This document shows, piece after piece, positions 17,868-27,184 of a stretch of DNA of 64,000 nucleotides. The stretch is from Amycolatopsis lurida. Lineage in GTDB: Bacteria > Actinomycetota > Actinomycetes > Mycobacteriales > Pseudonocardiaceae. Below the pieces are notes generated by a model. The model was not told where the DNA came from and made no database searches. It saw only the letters and a list, made by a program, of their open reading frames with translations. The DNA lies in the NCBI RefSeq assembly GCF_900105055.1, contig NZ_FNTA01000004.1, positions 7,285,501 to 7,349,500 of the forward strand, in the 5' to 3' direction. The position numbers and the translations under genes were made by a program. Positions within the stretch are counted from its first letter, which is position 1. Every line of letters starts with the position of its first letter.

Positions 17868-18257
17868 ATGTCGGTGACGCCCTATGTGATGGTGGACAGC
17901 GCGAAGGCCTACAGGCGGTTCCTGGAAGCCGCGTTCAAGGCCGAGGTGTCGAACGTGATCCCGCTGCCGGAGGATCCGGAGCGGATGGTGCACGCCGAAG
18001 CGCGGATCGGGACCGGTGTGGTGTTCTTCGCCGACTCCGGGGCCGGAGGGATGCGCTGCCTGAAGTCTCCGTCGGACCCGGTGCACGTCCAGTTGTGGGC
18101 CACCGTGCCGGATCCCGAAGACGTCTTCGCGCGGGCGGTCGAGGCGGGCGCGAAGCCGGCCGCGCCGATCACGGCACAGGACGACGGCAGCTGGATGGGC
18201 GGCTTCGTCGACCCGTTCGGGACGTTGTGGTGGCTCAGCACGAACACGCCGGGCTGA
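17868..18257 (+). CDS. VOC-family (glyoxalase/PhnB-like) protein
   Basis: This protein of about 129 residues has a vicinal-oxygen-chelate fold of the PhnB-like type (MSVTPYVMVDSAKAYRRFLE at the start, GGFVDPFGTLWWLST at the end). Family members bind small molecules or antibiotics, or act on them with a metal; the substrate is unknown. ATG 17868 is preferred because GGGGAG lies six bases upstream; earlier in-frame ATG 17862 and TTG 17847 fall in or before this site. It is followed five bases later by a PadR gene and is probably co-transcribed with it. Confidence 0.85.
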   Translation: MSVTPYVMVDSAKAYRRFLEAAFKAEVSNVIPLPEDPERMVHAEARIGTGVVFFADSGAGGMRCLKSPSDPVHVQLWATVPDPEDVFARAVEAGAKPAAPITAQDDGSWMGGFVDPFGTLWWLSTNTPG

Positions 18258-18261
18258 GCCC

Positions 18262-18825
18262 GTGTCGACGGTTCGCCTGTTGGTTCTGGGCGCGGTCCGG
18301 CGGCGTGGCCGCGCCCATGGTTACCAGGTTCGTTCCGACCTGGAATCGTGGGGAGCGCACGAATGGGCGACGGCGACCTCGGGTTCGGTCTACCACGCGC
18401 TCAAGGCCATGACAGGACAGGACCTGCTCGTTCTCCACGAGACCGTTCCCAGTGAGGCGGGCGGCCCGCCGCGAATGGAATACGAGATCACCGCGAAGGG
18501 CGAACAGAGCTACTTCACCTTGCTCCGCAAGGCACTCGCCAGCCGCGATCCCCGGCTGGACATGCTCGCCGCCGCGGTGGGCCTCATCGAGGACCTGACC
18601 CGCGCCGAGGCGATCGACCTGCTCCGGCAACGCGCCGAGGCGATGCGGCAGTGGCGGGCGAGCATCACCGCGCATCTGCCGCCGGACGCCGACCTCGACA
18701 GCTGGGGCCCGGTCGGCGAGGTCGTCGGGCTGTGGCTGCACACCGCCGGGCATCGCGTCGAATGGACCGACCGGCTGCTCCGGCGTCTGGAGGAGGGCGT
18801 CTACCGGATGGCGGGCGAGGAGTAG
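18262..18825 (+). CDS. PadR-family transcriptional regulator
   Basis: This 187-residue protein has an N-terminal winged helix (VRLLVLGAVRRRGRAHGYQV, then SGSVYHALKAM) and a C-terminal helical dimerisation region (residues 95-185), as in PadR subfamily proteins. It starts at GTG 18262, five bases after the VOC gene. It probably represses its own operon by binding the two palindromes at 17.80-17.85 kb. A ligand related to the VOC partner is plausible. The TAG stop is the first codon of a hairpin repeat. Confidence 0.9.
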   Translation: MSTVRLLVLGAVRRRGRAHGYQVRSDLESWGAHEWATATSGSVYHALKAMTGQDLLVLHETVPSEAGGPPRMEYEITAKGEQSYFTLLRKALASRDPRLDMLAAAVGLIEDLTRAEAIDLLRQRAEAMRQWRASITAHLPPDADLDSWGPVGEVVGLWLHTAGHRVEWTDRLLRRLEEGVYRMAGEE

Positions 18826-18898
18826 GCGGCGTCCGGTGAGTCCGTTCGATGGGTCACCTGGGCACGAAGACCGCGAACAGACTTACCGGACAGCGCCC
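18823..18898. repeat. Stop-codon hairpin repeat, copy 1
   Basis: The segment from TAGGCGGCGTCCGGTGAGTC (18823-18842) to GACTTACCGGACAGCGCC (18880-18897) forms an imperfect stem. The inner part includes CGAAGACCGCGAAC. The same sequence, in reverse orientation and slightly longer, occurs at 63572-63667. The first three bases are the stop codon of the PadR gene. It probably acts as a transcription terminator and is a dispersed element. Confidence 0.65.
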
Positions 18899-19050
18899 AG
18901 CCCCCTTTGCGACACTTACGTTTTCTTTACGGCCGGGGCGGTGATTCCCAGCGCTGGATCGTTAGTGTCCGCGTCGGTGCGCGGCCATCACGAATGGCCT
19001 GCCGGGTTCGCCTCGTGGGAGGTGTACGTGCGATTCGGGGAGGACACGGA

Positions 19051-21030
19051 ATGACCGAGGCACCTGAGCATGCCGTTCCGGAGCGGGTGGAGAGCCCGGT
19101 CCGGCAGGCGGCGCCCTCGGGCAAGGTCGGCCGGTGGCTGATGGAGCACCGGGTCCAGCCGGTGGGTCCGGAAAGTCACGAGGAGCACGCCACCCCGCAG
19201 TCGTGGTGGAAGGTCATGTGTCTCACCGGCGTGGACTACTTCTCCACGTTGTCGTATCTGCCCGGGATCGCCGCGTTGGCGGCGGGCGCGCTGTCGCCGC
19301 TGGCGACGCTGCTGATCGTCGCGTTGACGCTGCTGGGCATGCTGCCGATGTACCGGCGGGTGGCGAAGGAGAGCCCGCACGGTCAGGGTTCGGTCGCGAT
19401 GCTGGAGAACCTGTTGCCGTTCTGGCGCGGCAAGATCTTCGTCTTGGTACTCCTGGGTTTCGTCGCGACGTCGTGGATCATCACGATCACGCTGTCATCG
19501 GCGGACGCCACGGTGCACGCGCTGGAGAATCCGATCACCCCGTCGTTCCTGCACGGGCACGAGGTGCTGATCACGGTCGTCCTGCTGCTGATCCTCGGCG
19601 GGGTGTTCCTGCTCGGGTTCAGCGAGGCGGTCGGCGTCGCGATCCCGTTGGTCGCGATCTTCCTGGTGCTCAACGCGGTGGTCGTGGTCGCCGGGATCGG
19701 CGAGGTGATCGCCGACCCCGCCGCGTTCGATCGCTGGCTGGACGCGCTCACCTCCGGAGGAGGCGGTTTCGGCGGTGTCATCGGCCCGGCGATCCTGGCG
19801 TTCCCCTTGCTGGTGCTCGGTTTGTCGGGTTTCGAGACGGGCGTGAGCATGATGCCGCTGGTGGCGGCCAAGGGTGAGAACGCGGAGCAGCGGCTGGCGA
19901 ACCGGATCCGCAACACCCGCAAGCTGCTCACCGCCGCGGCGCTGATCATGTCGGTGTACCTGATCGCGACCAGCTTCGTCACCACGGTCCTGATCCCGGC
20001 CGAGAAGTTCCAGCCTGGCGGAGAGGCGAACGGCCGCGCGCTGGCGTACCTCGCGCACGAGTTGCTGGGCGAGTGGGTCGGCACGGCCTACGACATCAGC
20101 AGCATCCTCATCCTGTGGTTCGCCGGTGCGTCGGCGATGGCCGGCCTGATCAACATCGTGCCGCGCTACCTGCCCGCGTACGGGATGGCACCGGACTGGG
20201 CGCGGGCGGTCCGTCCGGTGGTGCTGGTCTACACCGCGATCTGCGTCCTGGTCACGATCATCTTCAGCGCCGACGTCAACGCCCAGGCCGGGGCGTACGC
20301 CACCGGGATCCTCGCGATGATGGTGTCGGCGTCGGTCGCGGTGGCCATCTCCGCGGCGAAGAAGCGGCAGCGCAAGGCGGCGATCGCGTTCGCCGTGCTG
20401 ACCCTCATCCTGATCTACGCCTTGGTGGAGAACGTCATCGAGAAGCCCGACGGGCTCACCATTTCCGCGTTCTTCATTCTCGGGATCATCGTGGTGTCGC
20501 TGATCTCGCGGGTCACCCGCACCACGGAACTGCGGGTCGATCACATCGAGTTCGACGAGCCCGCCCGCCGGTTCGTCACCGAGTCGATCGCGCACGACGG
20601 CGCGCTCACCGTCATCGCGAACCGGCGCCAGGCCGGGGACGCCGACGAGTACCGGGCGAAGGAAGCCGAACAGCGCGGCCTGAACCCGGTACCGGGCGCC
20701 GCCGACGTCCTGTTCCTGGAGATCGACGTCATCGACCCGTCCGGCTTCAGCGACGTGCTGAAGGTCCGCGGTGTCGAGATCGAGGGATTCCGGGTGCTCC
20801 GCGCGGAAAGCCCCGCCGCCCCGAACGCGATCGCGGCCATCCTGCTCGCTCTGCGTGATACCACCGGCGTGCGGCCCCAATGCCATTTCGAGTGGAGCGA
20901 GGGCAATCCGCTCGGGCATCTGTTCCGCTATCTGATCCTCGGCCGCGGGGACACCGCTCCGGTCGTCCGCGAGATCATCCGCACCAGCGAACGCGATCCG
21001 GCGCTCCGCCCGGGCATCCACGTCGGCTGA
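19051..21030 (+). CDS. APC-superfamily amino acid permease
   Basis: This 659-residue transporter has a hydrophilic N-terminal part up to residue 50 and then about 11-12 transmembrane helices over residues 55-490 (WWKVMCLTGVDYFSTLSYLP marks the first). A cytoplasmic tail of about 165 residues follows. The fold and the FETGVSMMPLVAAKG region fit amino acid-polyamine-organocation permeases. The substrate is unknown. The ATG at 19051 follows GGGGAGG; a longer frame opens at 18907 but has no ribosome site and overlaps the hairpin repeat. It is probably monocistronic. Confidence 0.85.
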   Translation: MTEAPEHAVPERVESPVRQAAPSGKVGRWLMEHRVQPVGPESHEEHATPQSWWKVMCLTGVDYFSTLSYLPGIAALAAGALSPLATLLIVALTLLGMLPMYRRVAKESPHGQGSVAMLENLLPFWRGKIFVLVLLGFVATSWIITITLSSADATVHALENPITPSFLHGHEVLITVVLLLILGGVFLLGFSEAVGVAIPLVAIFLVLNAVVVVAGIGEVIADPAAFDRWLDALTSGGGGFGGVIGPAILAFPLLVLGLSGFETGVSMMPLVAAKGENAEQRLANRIRNTRKLLTAAALIMSVYLIATSFVTTVLIPAEKFQPGGEANGRALAYLAHELLGEWVGTAYDISSILILWFAGASAMAGLINIVPRYLPAYGMAPDWARAVRPVVLVYTAICVLVTIIFSADVNAQAGAYATGILAMMVSASVAVAISAAKKRQRKAAIAFAVLTLILIYALVENVIEKPDGLTISAFFILGIIVVSLISRVTRTTELRVDHIEFDEPARRFVTESIAHDGALTVIANRRQAGDADEYRAKEAEQRGLNPVPGAADVLFLEIDVIDPSGFSDVLKVRGVEIEGFRVLRAESPAAPNAIAAILLALRDTTGVRPQCHFEWSEGNPLGHLFRYLILGRGDTAPVVREIIRTSERDPALRPGIHVG

Positions 21031-21139
21031 CGAGGCTCCTGCCTGCGGTTTTCCGCCCTACCGCAAAAGTGTCGTCGTGCGGTGGGGAGAGGCGGCAGGC
21101 TGTTCCCGTGCCCAGGGGAGGGCGCAGGGGAGGGGAACG

Positions 21140-21477
21140 ATGATCCGGAAAGTGATGCTCGCCGGCGGCGCGATGATCTCGGCGCTGGTGCTGGGGGCCT
21201 CGACCGCGGAGGCGGCCGGTACCTCGTCGAGCAAGGACGCGATCACGCGCAGTACGACACCATCCGCGATGCGGCCTCGGTCTGCGACGAGGAGCAAGAC
21301 GGCAATGGCGTCTACGCCGAGTACAAGCAGAAGAGCGGGACGAAGCTGACCTTCGGCGACGGCAATGGCTCGAAGATCGGCTGTGGCCACGCCAAGATCC
21401 CGGACGTGACGTCGTTCCGGGTCTGTGAGGACGACGCGGGAGACGACAGCTGCTCGTTGTGGCGGCTCGTACGCTGA
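21140..21477 (+). pseudogene. Small secreted protein, frameshifted
   Basis: ATG 21140, after GAGGGGAA, starts a convincing signal peptide (MIRKVMLAGGAMISALVLGA, ending AEAA/G). The frame then leaves a sensible mature protein, which resumes one frame over from about 21255: AQYDTIRDAASVCDEEQDGN through FRVCEDDAGDDSCSLW to the TGA at 21475-21477. One base appears to be missing between about 21235 and 21260. The mature protein would be an acidic extracellular protein of about 85 residues with four cysteines. This could be a real pseudogene or a sequencing error. Confidence 0.62.
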
Positions 21478-21481
21478 AGTC

Positions 21482-21865
21482 TCAGCCAAGGAGCGCGGCG
21501 CCCGCCGGCGTGAGGTGATGCAGCACCACGGCTCCGTGACGACGGCTGGTGATCAGTCCGGCGTCGCGGAGCACCGTGGTGTGCCGCGAAACCGCGGCCG
21601 CCGAAACGCCGAGCCGGTCGGCGAGTTCGCCGCTGGTGGGGCAGCCGGCCACCGCGTACAGGACGGCGGCGCGGGTCCGGCCGAGCAGAGTGGCCAGATG
21701 TTTCGGCAGGGGCGCGGGCTCGTGCTCGTGGGACACCGGGAAGCCGAGGACCGGGGGAAGGTCTTCGTCGGCGAGGGCGACCGGGGTGTCCCAGCAGAAG
21801 TAGGACGGGACGAGCCGGATGCCGCGACCGCGAAGATGGAGATCGCGATCGAGGGGGTAGCGCAC
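21482..21865 (-). CDS. ArsR-type regulator, C-terminal portion
   Basis: The C-terminal 70 of 127 residues form a winged helix-turn-helix (GRTRAAVLYAVAGCPTSGEL, then GVSAAAVSRHTTVLRDAGLI) as in actinobacterial ArsR-like regulators of about 330 residues. The N-terminal portion (LVPSYFCWDTPVAL) corresponds to the middle of such proteins. The open frame continues upstream without stops but with no start codon, so the gene looks truncated at its 5' end. It lies against the divergent broken gene at 21951. Confidence 0.6.
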   Translation of the reverse strand: MRYPLDRDLHLRGRGIRLVPSYFCWDTPVALADEDLPPVLGFPVSHEHEPAPLPKHLATLLGRTRAAVLYAVAGCPTSGELADRLGVSAAAVSRHTTVLRDAGLITSRRHGAVVLHHLTPAGAALLG

Positions 21866-21950
21866 GGTCAGGACCGGCGCCTCCGGAGCGGCTGGCAGGG
21901 CAACCCCGAGGCGTAGGCTCGTCCTGCTACCGCGCGACCGGAGGACGACG

Positions 21951-22374
21951 ATGAGCCTGCCCTCAGCCGACCCGCTCGTGGATTCGCTCGGCGCCGCGTA
22001 CCGACGGCTGATGGAGAGCGGGCTGGTCTCGGTCAGCGTCGACCATGGTGACGCCGAGACGGTCGTCCGGGTCGAACCTGCCGTCCCCGGGCGCGCCGCG
22101 CCTGTTGCTGCGCATGGCCGGGGGCGGTGGGGAACTGTTCCTCGACGATCTGGATGCGTTCGAAGTGGATTCGCCGGAAGACGTCGAGGAGTTCACGGCG
22201 TTGATGCGAGCACTGGTCGAGGGGGAGGTCGAACTGGCCTTCAGGAAGACCTTGTTCGGCTGGCGCCCGTCGGCCGTCGAATGGCCTGGCGGTCAGTGGT
22301 CGCTTCCGGGGAATCCGGGCCTCGTGGGTTGGGCTTTCCGGTCACGCAGGGAGAAAGTGCGGGGATATCGCTGA
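21951..22374 (+). pseudogene. Conserved-looking hypothetical gene broken at a C4 run
   Basis: ATG 21951 begins a good frame (MSLPSADPLVDSLGAAYRRL) that becomes nonsense after about residue 45. A second frame then carries LLLRMAGGGGELFLDDLDAF and runs to 22374. Removing one C from CCCC at 22085-22088 gives one continuous product of about 140 residues, reading VEPAVPGAPRLLL across the joint. The product looks soluble and acidic, with no family I recognise. As with 16210-16708, the defect is one extra base in a short homopolymer. Confidence 0.62.
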
Positions 22375-22437
22375 TCCGGCGCCTTCGCCTTTGCGTCCAT
22401 AAAGGACACTTGTCTTGGTATGCGCCGCCGGGTGGTG

Positions 22438-22492
22438 TGTTGCGAAAGCCACTTTCGCAACGTTCGGTGTTGGGAAAGTGGCTTTCGCAACA
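22438..22492. repeat. Double palindrome of the GCGAAAGCCACTTTCGC type
   Basis: TGTTGCGAAAGCCACTTTC (22438-22456) is the exact reverse complement of 22474-22492. Each arm is also nearly self-complementary (GTTGCGAAAG and CTTTCGCAAC around CCA). Variants occur at 1627-1646 and about 31144-31163. It lies between the broken gene and the convergent ABC operon and probably terminates transcription from both sides. Confidence 0.65.
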
Positions 22493-22562
22493 CCGCCCGG
22501 CATCGCGAAACCGGGGCGGAACAAGCCTTAAGTCCCGTGTGGACAGTCGAGCCGATCGGTGG

Positions 22563-23951
22563 TCATCCCGGAGAACCGGGCGTCGCCCGCATCGTGATCG
22601 TGAGCGGTGCCGAGGTGTCCTCGTGGCTGATCATGAGCAGCGCGGTGTCATACCGCTCCGCCGCGGTGGCGAGGACCTCCAGCAGCCGCGTGCGGTTGGC
22701 CGCGTCGAGCGCCGAGGTCACTTCGTCGCAGATCAGCACCTTGGGCCGGGCGAGGAGCGCGCGGGCCACGGCACAGCGCTGGAGCTGGCCGCCGGAAAGC
22801 AGGCCGGGACGCCGGTCGGCCGCTTCGATGCCGAGGGAGCGCAGGGTCTCCGTCGCTTCGAGCCGGGCGTCCGCGCGGCTGAGCCCGCGAAGGAGGCGGG
22901 CGGTGTCGGCCACCTGGTCGAGCACGTCGCGGAATTCGTCGAAGGACGCGCGGCTGTCCTGGTGGACGTACTGGACCGCGCGCAGGTGCGCGCGAGTGCG
23001 ACGACGGGCGAGGCGGGGGAGCCGGACGCCGTCGATTTCGATCGTGCCCGCGCTCGGTGGGGTCAAGCCGGCGAGCGCGCGGGCGACCGTCGTCTTGCCC
23101 GCGCCCGAGGCGCCGTCGAGCGTGGTCCGGCTGCCCGCCGCCAGCTCCAGGTCGAAATCCTCGACGAGCGTCGTCCGCCCCGCGCGCACGGTGAGCCCGC
23201 GAACGACGAGCACCGGTGAGGACGGCGACGGGGGCGGCGGGCCGTCGACGAGAACGGGTTCGGGAACCGTCGCGGACGGCACCAGGCGGTGGTCGCGGAG
23301 TTCGGCGACGTCACCGGCCAGTGCGCGGGCCAGCGTGAGGTCGTGGGTCAGGATCAGCAAAGCCGTCCCGGCGTGGGAAAGCTCCGCGAGCCGGGCGGTG
23401 AGCACGGCCCTGTTCTCCGCGTCGAGACCACTGGTCGGTTCGTCGAGAACCAGGACCTGGGGCCGGTTCACGAGAGTGGTGGCGAGGGCCATCCGCTGCT
23501 GTTGCCCGCCGGACAGCTGGTGCGGAAAGCGACGCCACAAAGCCTGGTCGAGTCCCGATTCCGCCAGCGCGGTCCGGGCCGCCGCCAGCCGCGCGCCACG
23601 GCCGTGGTGGCGGAGGGCGGCGAGTTCGGCCAGTACCGGCCCGCAGCGGCGGACCGGATCCAGTACCGCCGACGGCTGCTGCGGCAGGTGGCCGATGACG
23701 CCGGCCCTGGCCTCTCGCAGTGCGGAAGCGGTCCGGCCCAGCAGCGAGGATCCCGCCAGCACGACCGACCCGGACAGCGTGATCCCCGGGCGGGCCTGTC
23801 CGGTCGCGGCGAGCCCCAGAGTGGTCTTTCCCGTGCCGGACGCGCCGAGCACGACGAATATCCGGCCCGGTTCGAGGGACAGTGAGACGTCGTCGAGCAG
23901 AACGGTTTCCCCGGCGCGGGCGGACAGGCCGGTGATCTCCAGGACGGTCAC
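22563..23951 (-). CDS. ABC transporter, two ATPase domains in one chain (DppD-DppF type)
   Basis: This 462-residue cytoplasmic protein carries two ABC ATPase domains. The first, residues 5-215, has Walker A GASGTGKTT, signature LSGGQQQ and Walker B VLVLDEPTSG. The second, residues 240-455, has GASGAGKTT, LSGGQLQ and VLICDEVTSA. It should power the adjoining peptide/nickel-type permeases. The GTG at 23951 overlaps the stop of the preceding permease (GTGA). It is the last gene of the operon reading down from the riboswitch at 27.3 kb. Confidence 0.9.
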   Translation of the reverse strand: MTVLEITGLSARAGETVLLDDVSLSLEPGRIFVVLGASGTGKTTLGLAATGQARPGITLSGSVVLAGSSLLGRTASALREARAGVIGHLPQQPSAVLDPVRRCGPVLAELAALRHHGRGARLAAARTALAESGLDQALWRRFPHQLSGGQQQRMALATTLVNRPQVLVLDEPTSGLDAENRAVLTARLAELSHAGTALLILTHDLTLARALAGDVAELRDHRLVPSATVPEPVLVDGPPPPSPSSPVLVVRGLTVRAGRTTLVEDFDLELAAGSRTTLDGASGAGKTTVARALAGLTPPSAGTIEIDGVRLPRLARRRTRAHLRAVQYVHQDSRASFDEFRDVLDQVADTARLLRGLSRADARLEATETLRSLGIEAADRRPGLLSGGQLQRCAVARALLARPKVLICDEVTSALDAANRTRLLEVLATAAERYDTALLMISHEDTSAPLTITMRATPGSPG

Positions 23952-24730
23952 GCGATCACCCGCCGGGCGGCGAGCAGCCGGTCGGTGACGAGGTTCGTGC
24001 CGACGCACAACGCCATCAGCAGCGCGGCGGGAACGAGGACCACCGCGGGCGAGGTGTAGAGGGCTTCGCTGTTGCGTTCGATGACCACGGCCCAGTCCGG
24101 GGAGTCGGCGGGCAGGCCGAGCCCGAGGAAGTTCGCCGACGCCAGCAGGTAGAGCACCACGCCGAGCCGGGTGCCGGCGTCGGTCGCGACGGGGCCGGCG
24201 AGGTGCCGGGCGACGTACCCGAACTGGATCCGCCACCACGGTTGTCCTTGGAGGGTAAGGGCTTCCACGGCGGTCCGGCAGCCAGGCGCCAAGGCCGCGG
24301 CCCGCACCACTCGGGTGATCGCGGGCAACTGGAGGACGGCGACGACGGGAATGAGCACGCCGGGCCCACGATGCCCGGTCGCGGCGAGCACCATGAGCAC
24401 CAGCAGTGACGGGAAGGCCAGCACGAGATCGAGGGACCGCATCACGGTTTCGTCGGCCAGGCGTCCGCGCCCGGCCGCGACGAGGCCGAGCGGCACTCCG
24501 ATCAGGTAGGCGAGCACGAGCGCGGCGGCCGTCATGCCGATCACGGGGAACCCGCCCGCGAGGACCACCGTGAGCGCGTCGCGGCCGAGGACGTCGGTGC
24601 CGAGTGGATGAGCGGCGCCCGGCACCTGCCACGGTGCCCCGACGGACTCCACGGGGCCCGCGATCATCGGCCCGGCCATCGCGAGCACCAGCGGCACCGC
24701 GAGCAGGGACCACCCTAACGTCCGCTTCAC
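23948..24730 (-). CDS. ABC importer permease (DppC/NikC type)
   Basis: This 260-residue inner-membrane permease has about six transmembrane helices. The cytoplasmic loop holds the coupling motif (EALTLQGQPWWRIQFGYVAR), and PWQVPGAAHPLGTDVLGRD at residues 33-52 is the typical DppC start. The GTG at 24730 overlaps the preceding gene's stop (GTGA). It would pair with the 24727-25668 permease and be driven by the double ATPase. The operon is likely controlled by B12 through the upstream riboswitch. Confidence 0.9.
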   Translation of the reverse strand: MKRTLGWSLLAVPLVLAMAGPMIAGPVESVGAPWQVPGAAHPLGTDVLGRDALTVVLAGGFPVIGMTAAALVLAYLIGVPLGLVAAGRGRLADETVMRSLDLVLAFPSLLVLMVLAATGHRGPGVLIPVVAVLQLPAITRVVRAAALAPGCRTAVEALTLQGQPWWRIQFGYVARHLAGPVATDAGTRLGVVLYLLASANFLGLGLPADSPDWAVVIERNSEALYTSPAVVLVPAALLMALCVGTNLVTDRLLAARRVIA

Positions 24731-25668
24731 CACGAGGCAGGCTCCCGCTGTGGCGTGAGCCGATGCGCGACGAGGTCGGCGGCGAGGTTTCCGAGCACGA
24801 CCACGCCGGCGAACATCAGCACGTATCCCTGCACCTGCGGGATGTCCCGGTTCTGCACGGCTTCGACGAAACCCGTGCCGAGTCCGGTGATCGCGAACAG
24901 GGACTCGACGATCACCGTGCCGGTCAGCAGTCCCTCGACGGCGCGGGCGAGCTGCTGCACGGCGGGTGCCGCGGCGGCGGGCAGGAGATGACGCAGCACC
25001 ACGGTGCGTTCCGGCAGGCCGAGCAGGCGCAGGTGCCCGGCCACCTGGCCCCGGGTCTGCTCGGCGATCCCGATCCGGAGTTGCCGGGCGACGTCGCACA
25101 GCTGCCGGGCGACCAGCACGATCACCGGCAGCACGAGCACCTCGGGGTGCGCGGCCGGCTCCGTTCCGGCCGCGGTCGCCGGGAGCAGTCCGGTGTAGAC
25201 GGCGAATCCGGCCACCAGGAGCAGACCGAGGACGAACTCGGGGATCGCGTGCAGGAACAGCGTGACCGCGGTGAGCACCCGGTCGATCCGTGACCCTTCG
25301 CGCAGCCCGCAGGTCACCCCGACGCCCAGCGCGAGCGGTACCAGCACGAGCAGGGTCACCCCGGCGAGCACGGCGGTGGCGGCGAAGCGGCGGGCGATCT
25401 CGTCGTTCACCGGGGCGCCGGTCACGAGCGACCGGCCGAGATCCCCGGTGAGCAGCCCCGAAAACCAGTGTCCGAACCGGTCGAGGAGCGGTTGGTCGAG
25501 GCCGAGCCGATGGCGCACGGTCGCCACCTGTTCGTCGGTGGCCTGCTCGCCGAGCACGACCGACGCCGCGTCGCCGGGAAGCAACGCGGTCACGGCGAAC
25601 GTCGCGACCAGCACGAACATCGCCTGCAGAACGGCGAAGCCCAGCCGCCGGACGACGTAACCCGGCAC
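24727..25668 (-). CDS. ABC importer permease (DppB/NikB type)
   Basis: This 313-residue membrane protein has an N-terminal helix (YVVRRLGFAVLQAMFVLVA) followed by the DppB-type region TDEQVATVRHRLGLDQPLLD and five further helices. The coupling loop before the end reads HLRLLGLPERTVVLRHLLP. GTG 25668 sits just after the binding-protein gene's stop. It is the first permease of the operon. Confidence 0.9.
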   Translation of the reverse strand: MPGYVVRRLGFAVLQAMFVLVATFAVTALLPGDAASVVLGEQATDEQVATVRHRLGLDQPLLDRFGHWFSGLLTGDLGRSLVTGAPVNDEIARRFAATAVLAGVTLLVLVPLALGVGVTCGLREGSRIDRVLTAVTLFLHAIPEFVLGLLLVAGFAVYTGLLPATAAGTEPAAHPEVLVLPVIVLVARQLCDVARQLRIGIAEQTRGQVAGHLRLLGLPERTVVLRHLLPAAAAPAVQQLARAVEGLLTGTVIVESLFAITGLGTGFVEAVQNRDIPQVQGYVLMFAGVVVLGNLAADLVAHRLTPQREPASW

Positions 25669-25669
25669 G

Positions 25670-27178
25670 TCAGGCGAGCCGGGCGCGGTCGAACCTCGCC
25701 CAGTCGAAGGTGTTCGGCGGCGCGGTCACCAATCCGGACACCCGCTTCGACACGCCGATCGTCCAGGTGCTGAACCCCCACGCGAGCAGACCGCCGGATT
25801 CGTGCACGACCCGCTGGGCGTCACCGAACAGCGCCAGCCGGGCAGCCTCGTCCGCGGTGGCCGCGGCCCGGTCCATGAGGCCGTCGAACTCCGGCGAGGC
25901 GAAGCCGTTGACGTTGTTCGAACCGCCGGTCCGGAAGCGCTGATTGAGGAACGCAGGCACCGGCAAGGTCGCCGTGCGGGTGAGCGCGGCGACCCCCTTG
26001 GTCTTGATCTCGCTGAAATAGGTGCTCGACGCGCGCGTGTTCGGGGTGACCTTCAGCCCGATTTCCCCGAGCTGCTGGGAAATCAGGGTGGCCGCGGTGG
26101 CGAAGCCGGGATCGACGTCGCTGGTTTCGACGGCGAAGGCCAGCCCCTCCGCACCCGCCTCCCGGACCAGTGAGCGGGCCGCCTCCACATCGCGGCCGCG
26201 CTGGGGGATGCCGGTGGCGTACCCGCGGAGTCCTTTGCCGAACAGGTCGTTGCCGATCTCGCCGCGTCCGGCCAGCGCGACCCGGTTCAGCGCCTCTCTG
26301 TCCACTCCGGACAGTACGGCGCGCACCAGCCTCGGGTCGGCGAACGGCGGCCGCGTCACGCGCAGGATCATGCCCTGCATCGTGGTTCCCTTGGCTTCGA
26401 GTAGCGAGACGCGCCCGTCACCGGTCAAGCGGGCCGCGGTCCCGGCCGCGAGATCGTGGGCGTAGTCGACCTGCCCGGACAGCAAGGCGTTGACGCGTGC
26501 GGCTTCCTCGTTGACCGGCACGAATTCCAGCTCGTCGATGCCCGGTGCGCCGTCCCAATGGGACTCGTTCTTGCGGAACACCGCCGGGCCGCCGGGGGTG
26601 AACGAGACGAACCGGAACGGACCGGAGCCGACCGGCGCCGTGAAGTCCGTCGTCCCGGCGGGCACGATCTCCGCACCGGGAGCACCCCAACCCGAGGGGA
26701 ACTCGAAGTCGGGAGCGGTCAGCGTCAGCTCGATTTCGTTGAGGGACAACGCTTTGCTGCGGCCGAAGTCCACCTTCGCGAAGTACTGCCGTGACGAGGA
26801 CGCCAGTGCGGGATCGGCGATCCGCCGGAAGGTGTACAGCACGTCGTCCGCCGTGACCGGGCGGCCGTCGTGGAAGGCCGCCCGCCGCAGCCGTATCCGC
26901 CAGCGCGTGCCGGAGTCGTCGCTCTCCCAGGATTCGGCCAGCCGCGGCCGCAACGAGGTGTCGGCGTTGTAGGCGACCAGCGTGTCGAAGAGCGCCTTGG
27001 CTCGCGCTTGGTCGACGAAAAGGGAGACCTGAGCCGGGTCCAGGGTCTCCTTGGAGCCGCCCGCGGCGAACGCGACCCTCAGCCGGCCCGTGTCCGACTG
27101 CGCGGTCCCGCACGCCGCCAACGGCGTGAGAGCGGCCAGGGCGAGGAGCCGCCGACGGGTGAGCGGATGACGCGTCAT
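25670..27178 (-). CDS. ABC transporter substrate-binding lipoprotein (family 5)
   Basis: This 502-residue family 5 solute-binding protein (peptide/nickel class) should capture substrate outside the membrane. Its start holds a twin-arginine-like RRRLLAL and a lipobox ending LAAC at Cys23. The SBP_bac_5 features include LRPRLAESWESDD, then RAAFHDGRPVTADDVLYTFR near residue 120. The ATG at 27178 has GGAGG seven bases upstream, and part of this lies in a hairpin. The upstream cobalamin riboswitch suggests the cargo is linked to cobalt or corrinoid supply, rather than a peptide. Nickel/cobalt or an unknown chelate are possible. Confidence 0.9.
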   Translation of the reverse strand: MTRHPLTRRRLLALAALTPLAACGTAQSDTGRLRVAFAAGGSKETLDPAQVSLFVDQARAKALFDTLVAYNADTSLRPRLAESWESDDSGTRWRIRLRRAAFHDGRPVTADDVLYTFRRIADPALASSSRQYFAKVDFGRSKALSLNEIELTLTAPDFEFPSGWGAPGAEIVPAGTTDFTAPVGSGPFRFVSFTPGGPAVFRKNESHWDGAPGIDELEFVPVNEEAARVNALLSGQVDYAHDLAAGTAARLTGDGRVSLLEAKGTTMQGMILRVTRPPFADPRLVRAVLSGVDREALNRVALAGRGEIGNDLFGKGLRGYATGIPQRGRDVEAARSLVREAGAEGLAFAVETSDVDPGFATAATLISQQLGEIGLKVTPNTRASSTYFSEIKTKGVAALTRTATLPVPAFLNQRFRTGGSNNVNGFASPEFDGLMDRAAATADEAARLALFGDAQRVVHESGGLLAWGFSTWTIGVSKRVSGLVTAPPNTFDWARFDRARLA

Positions 27179-27184
27179 AGGAAA

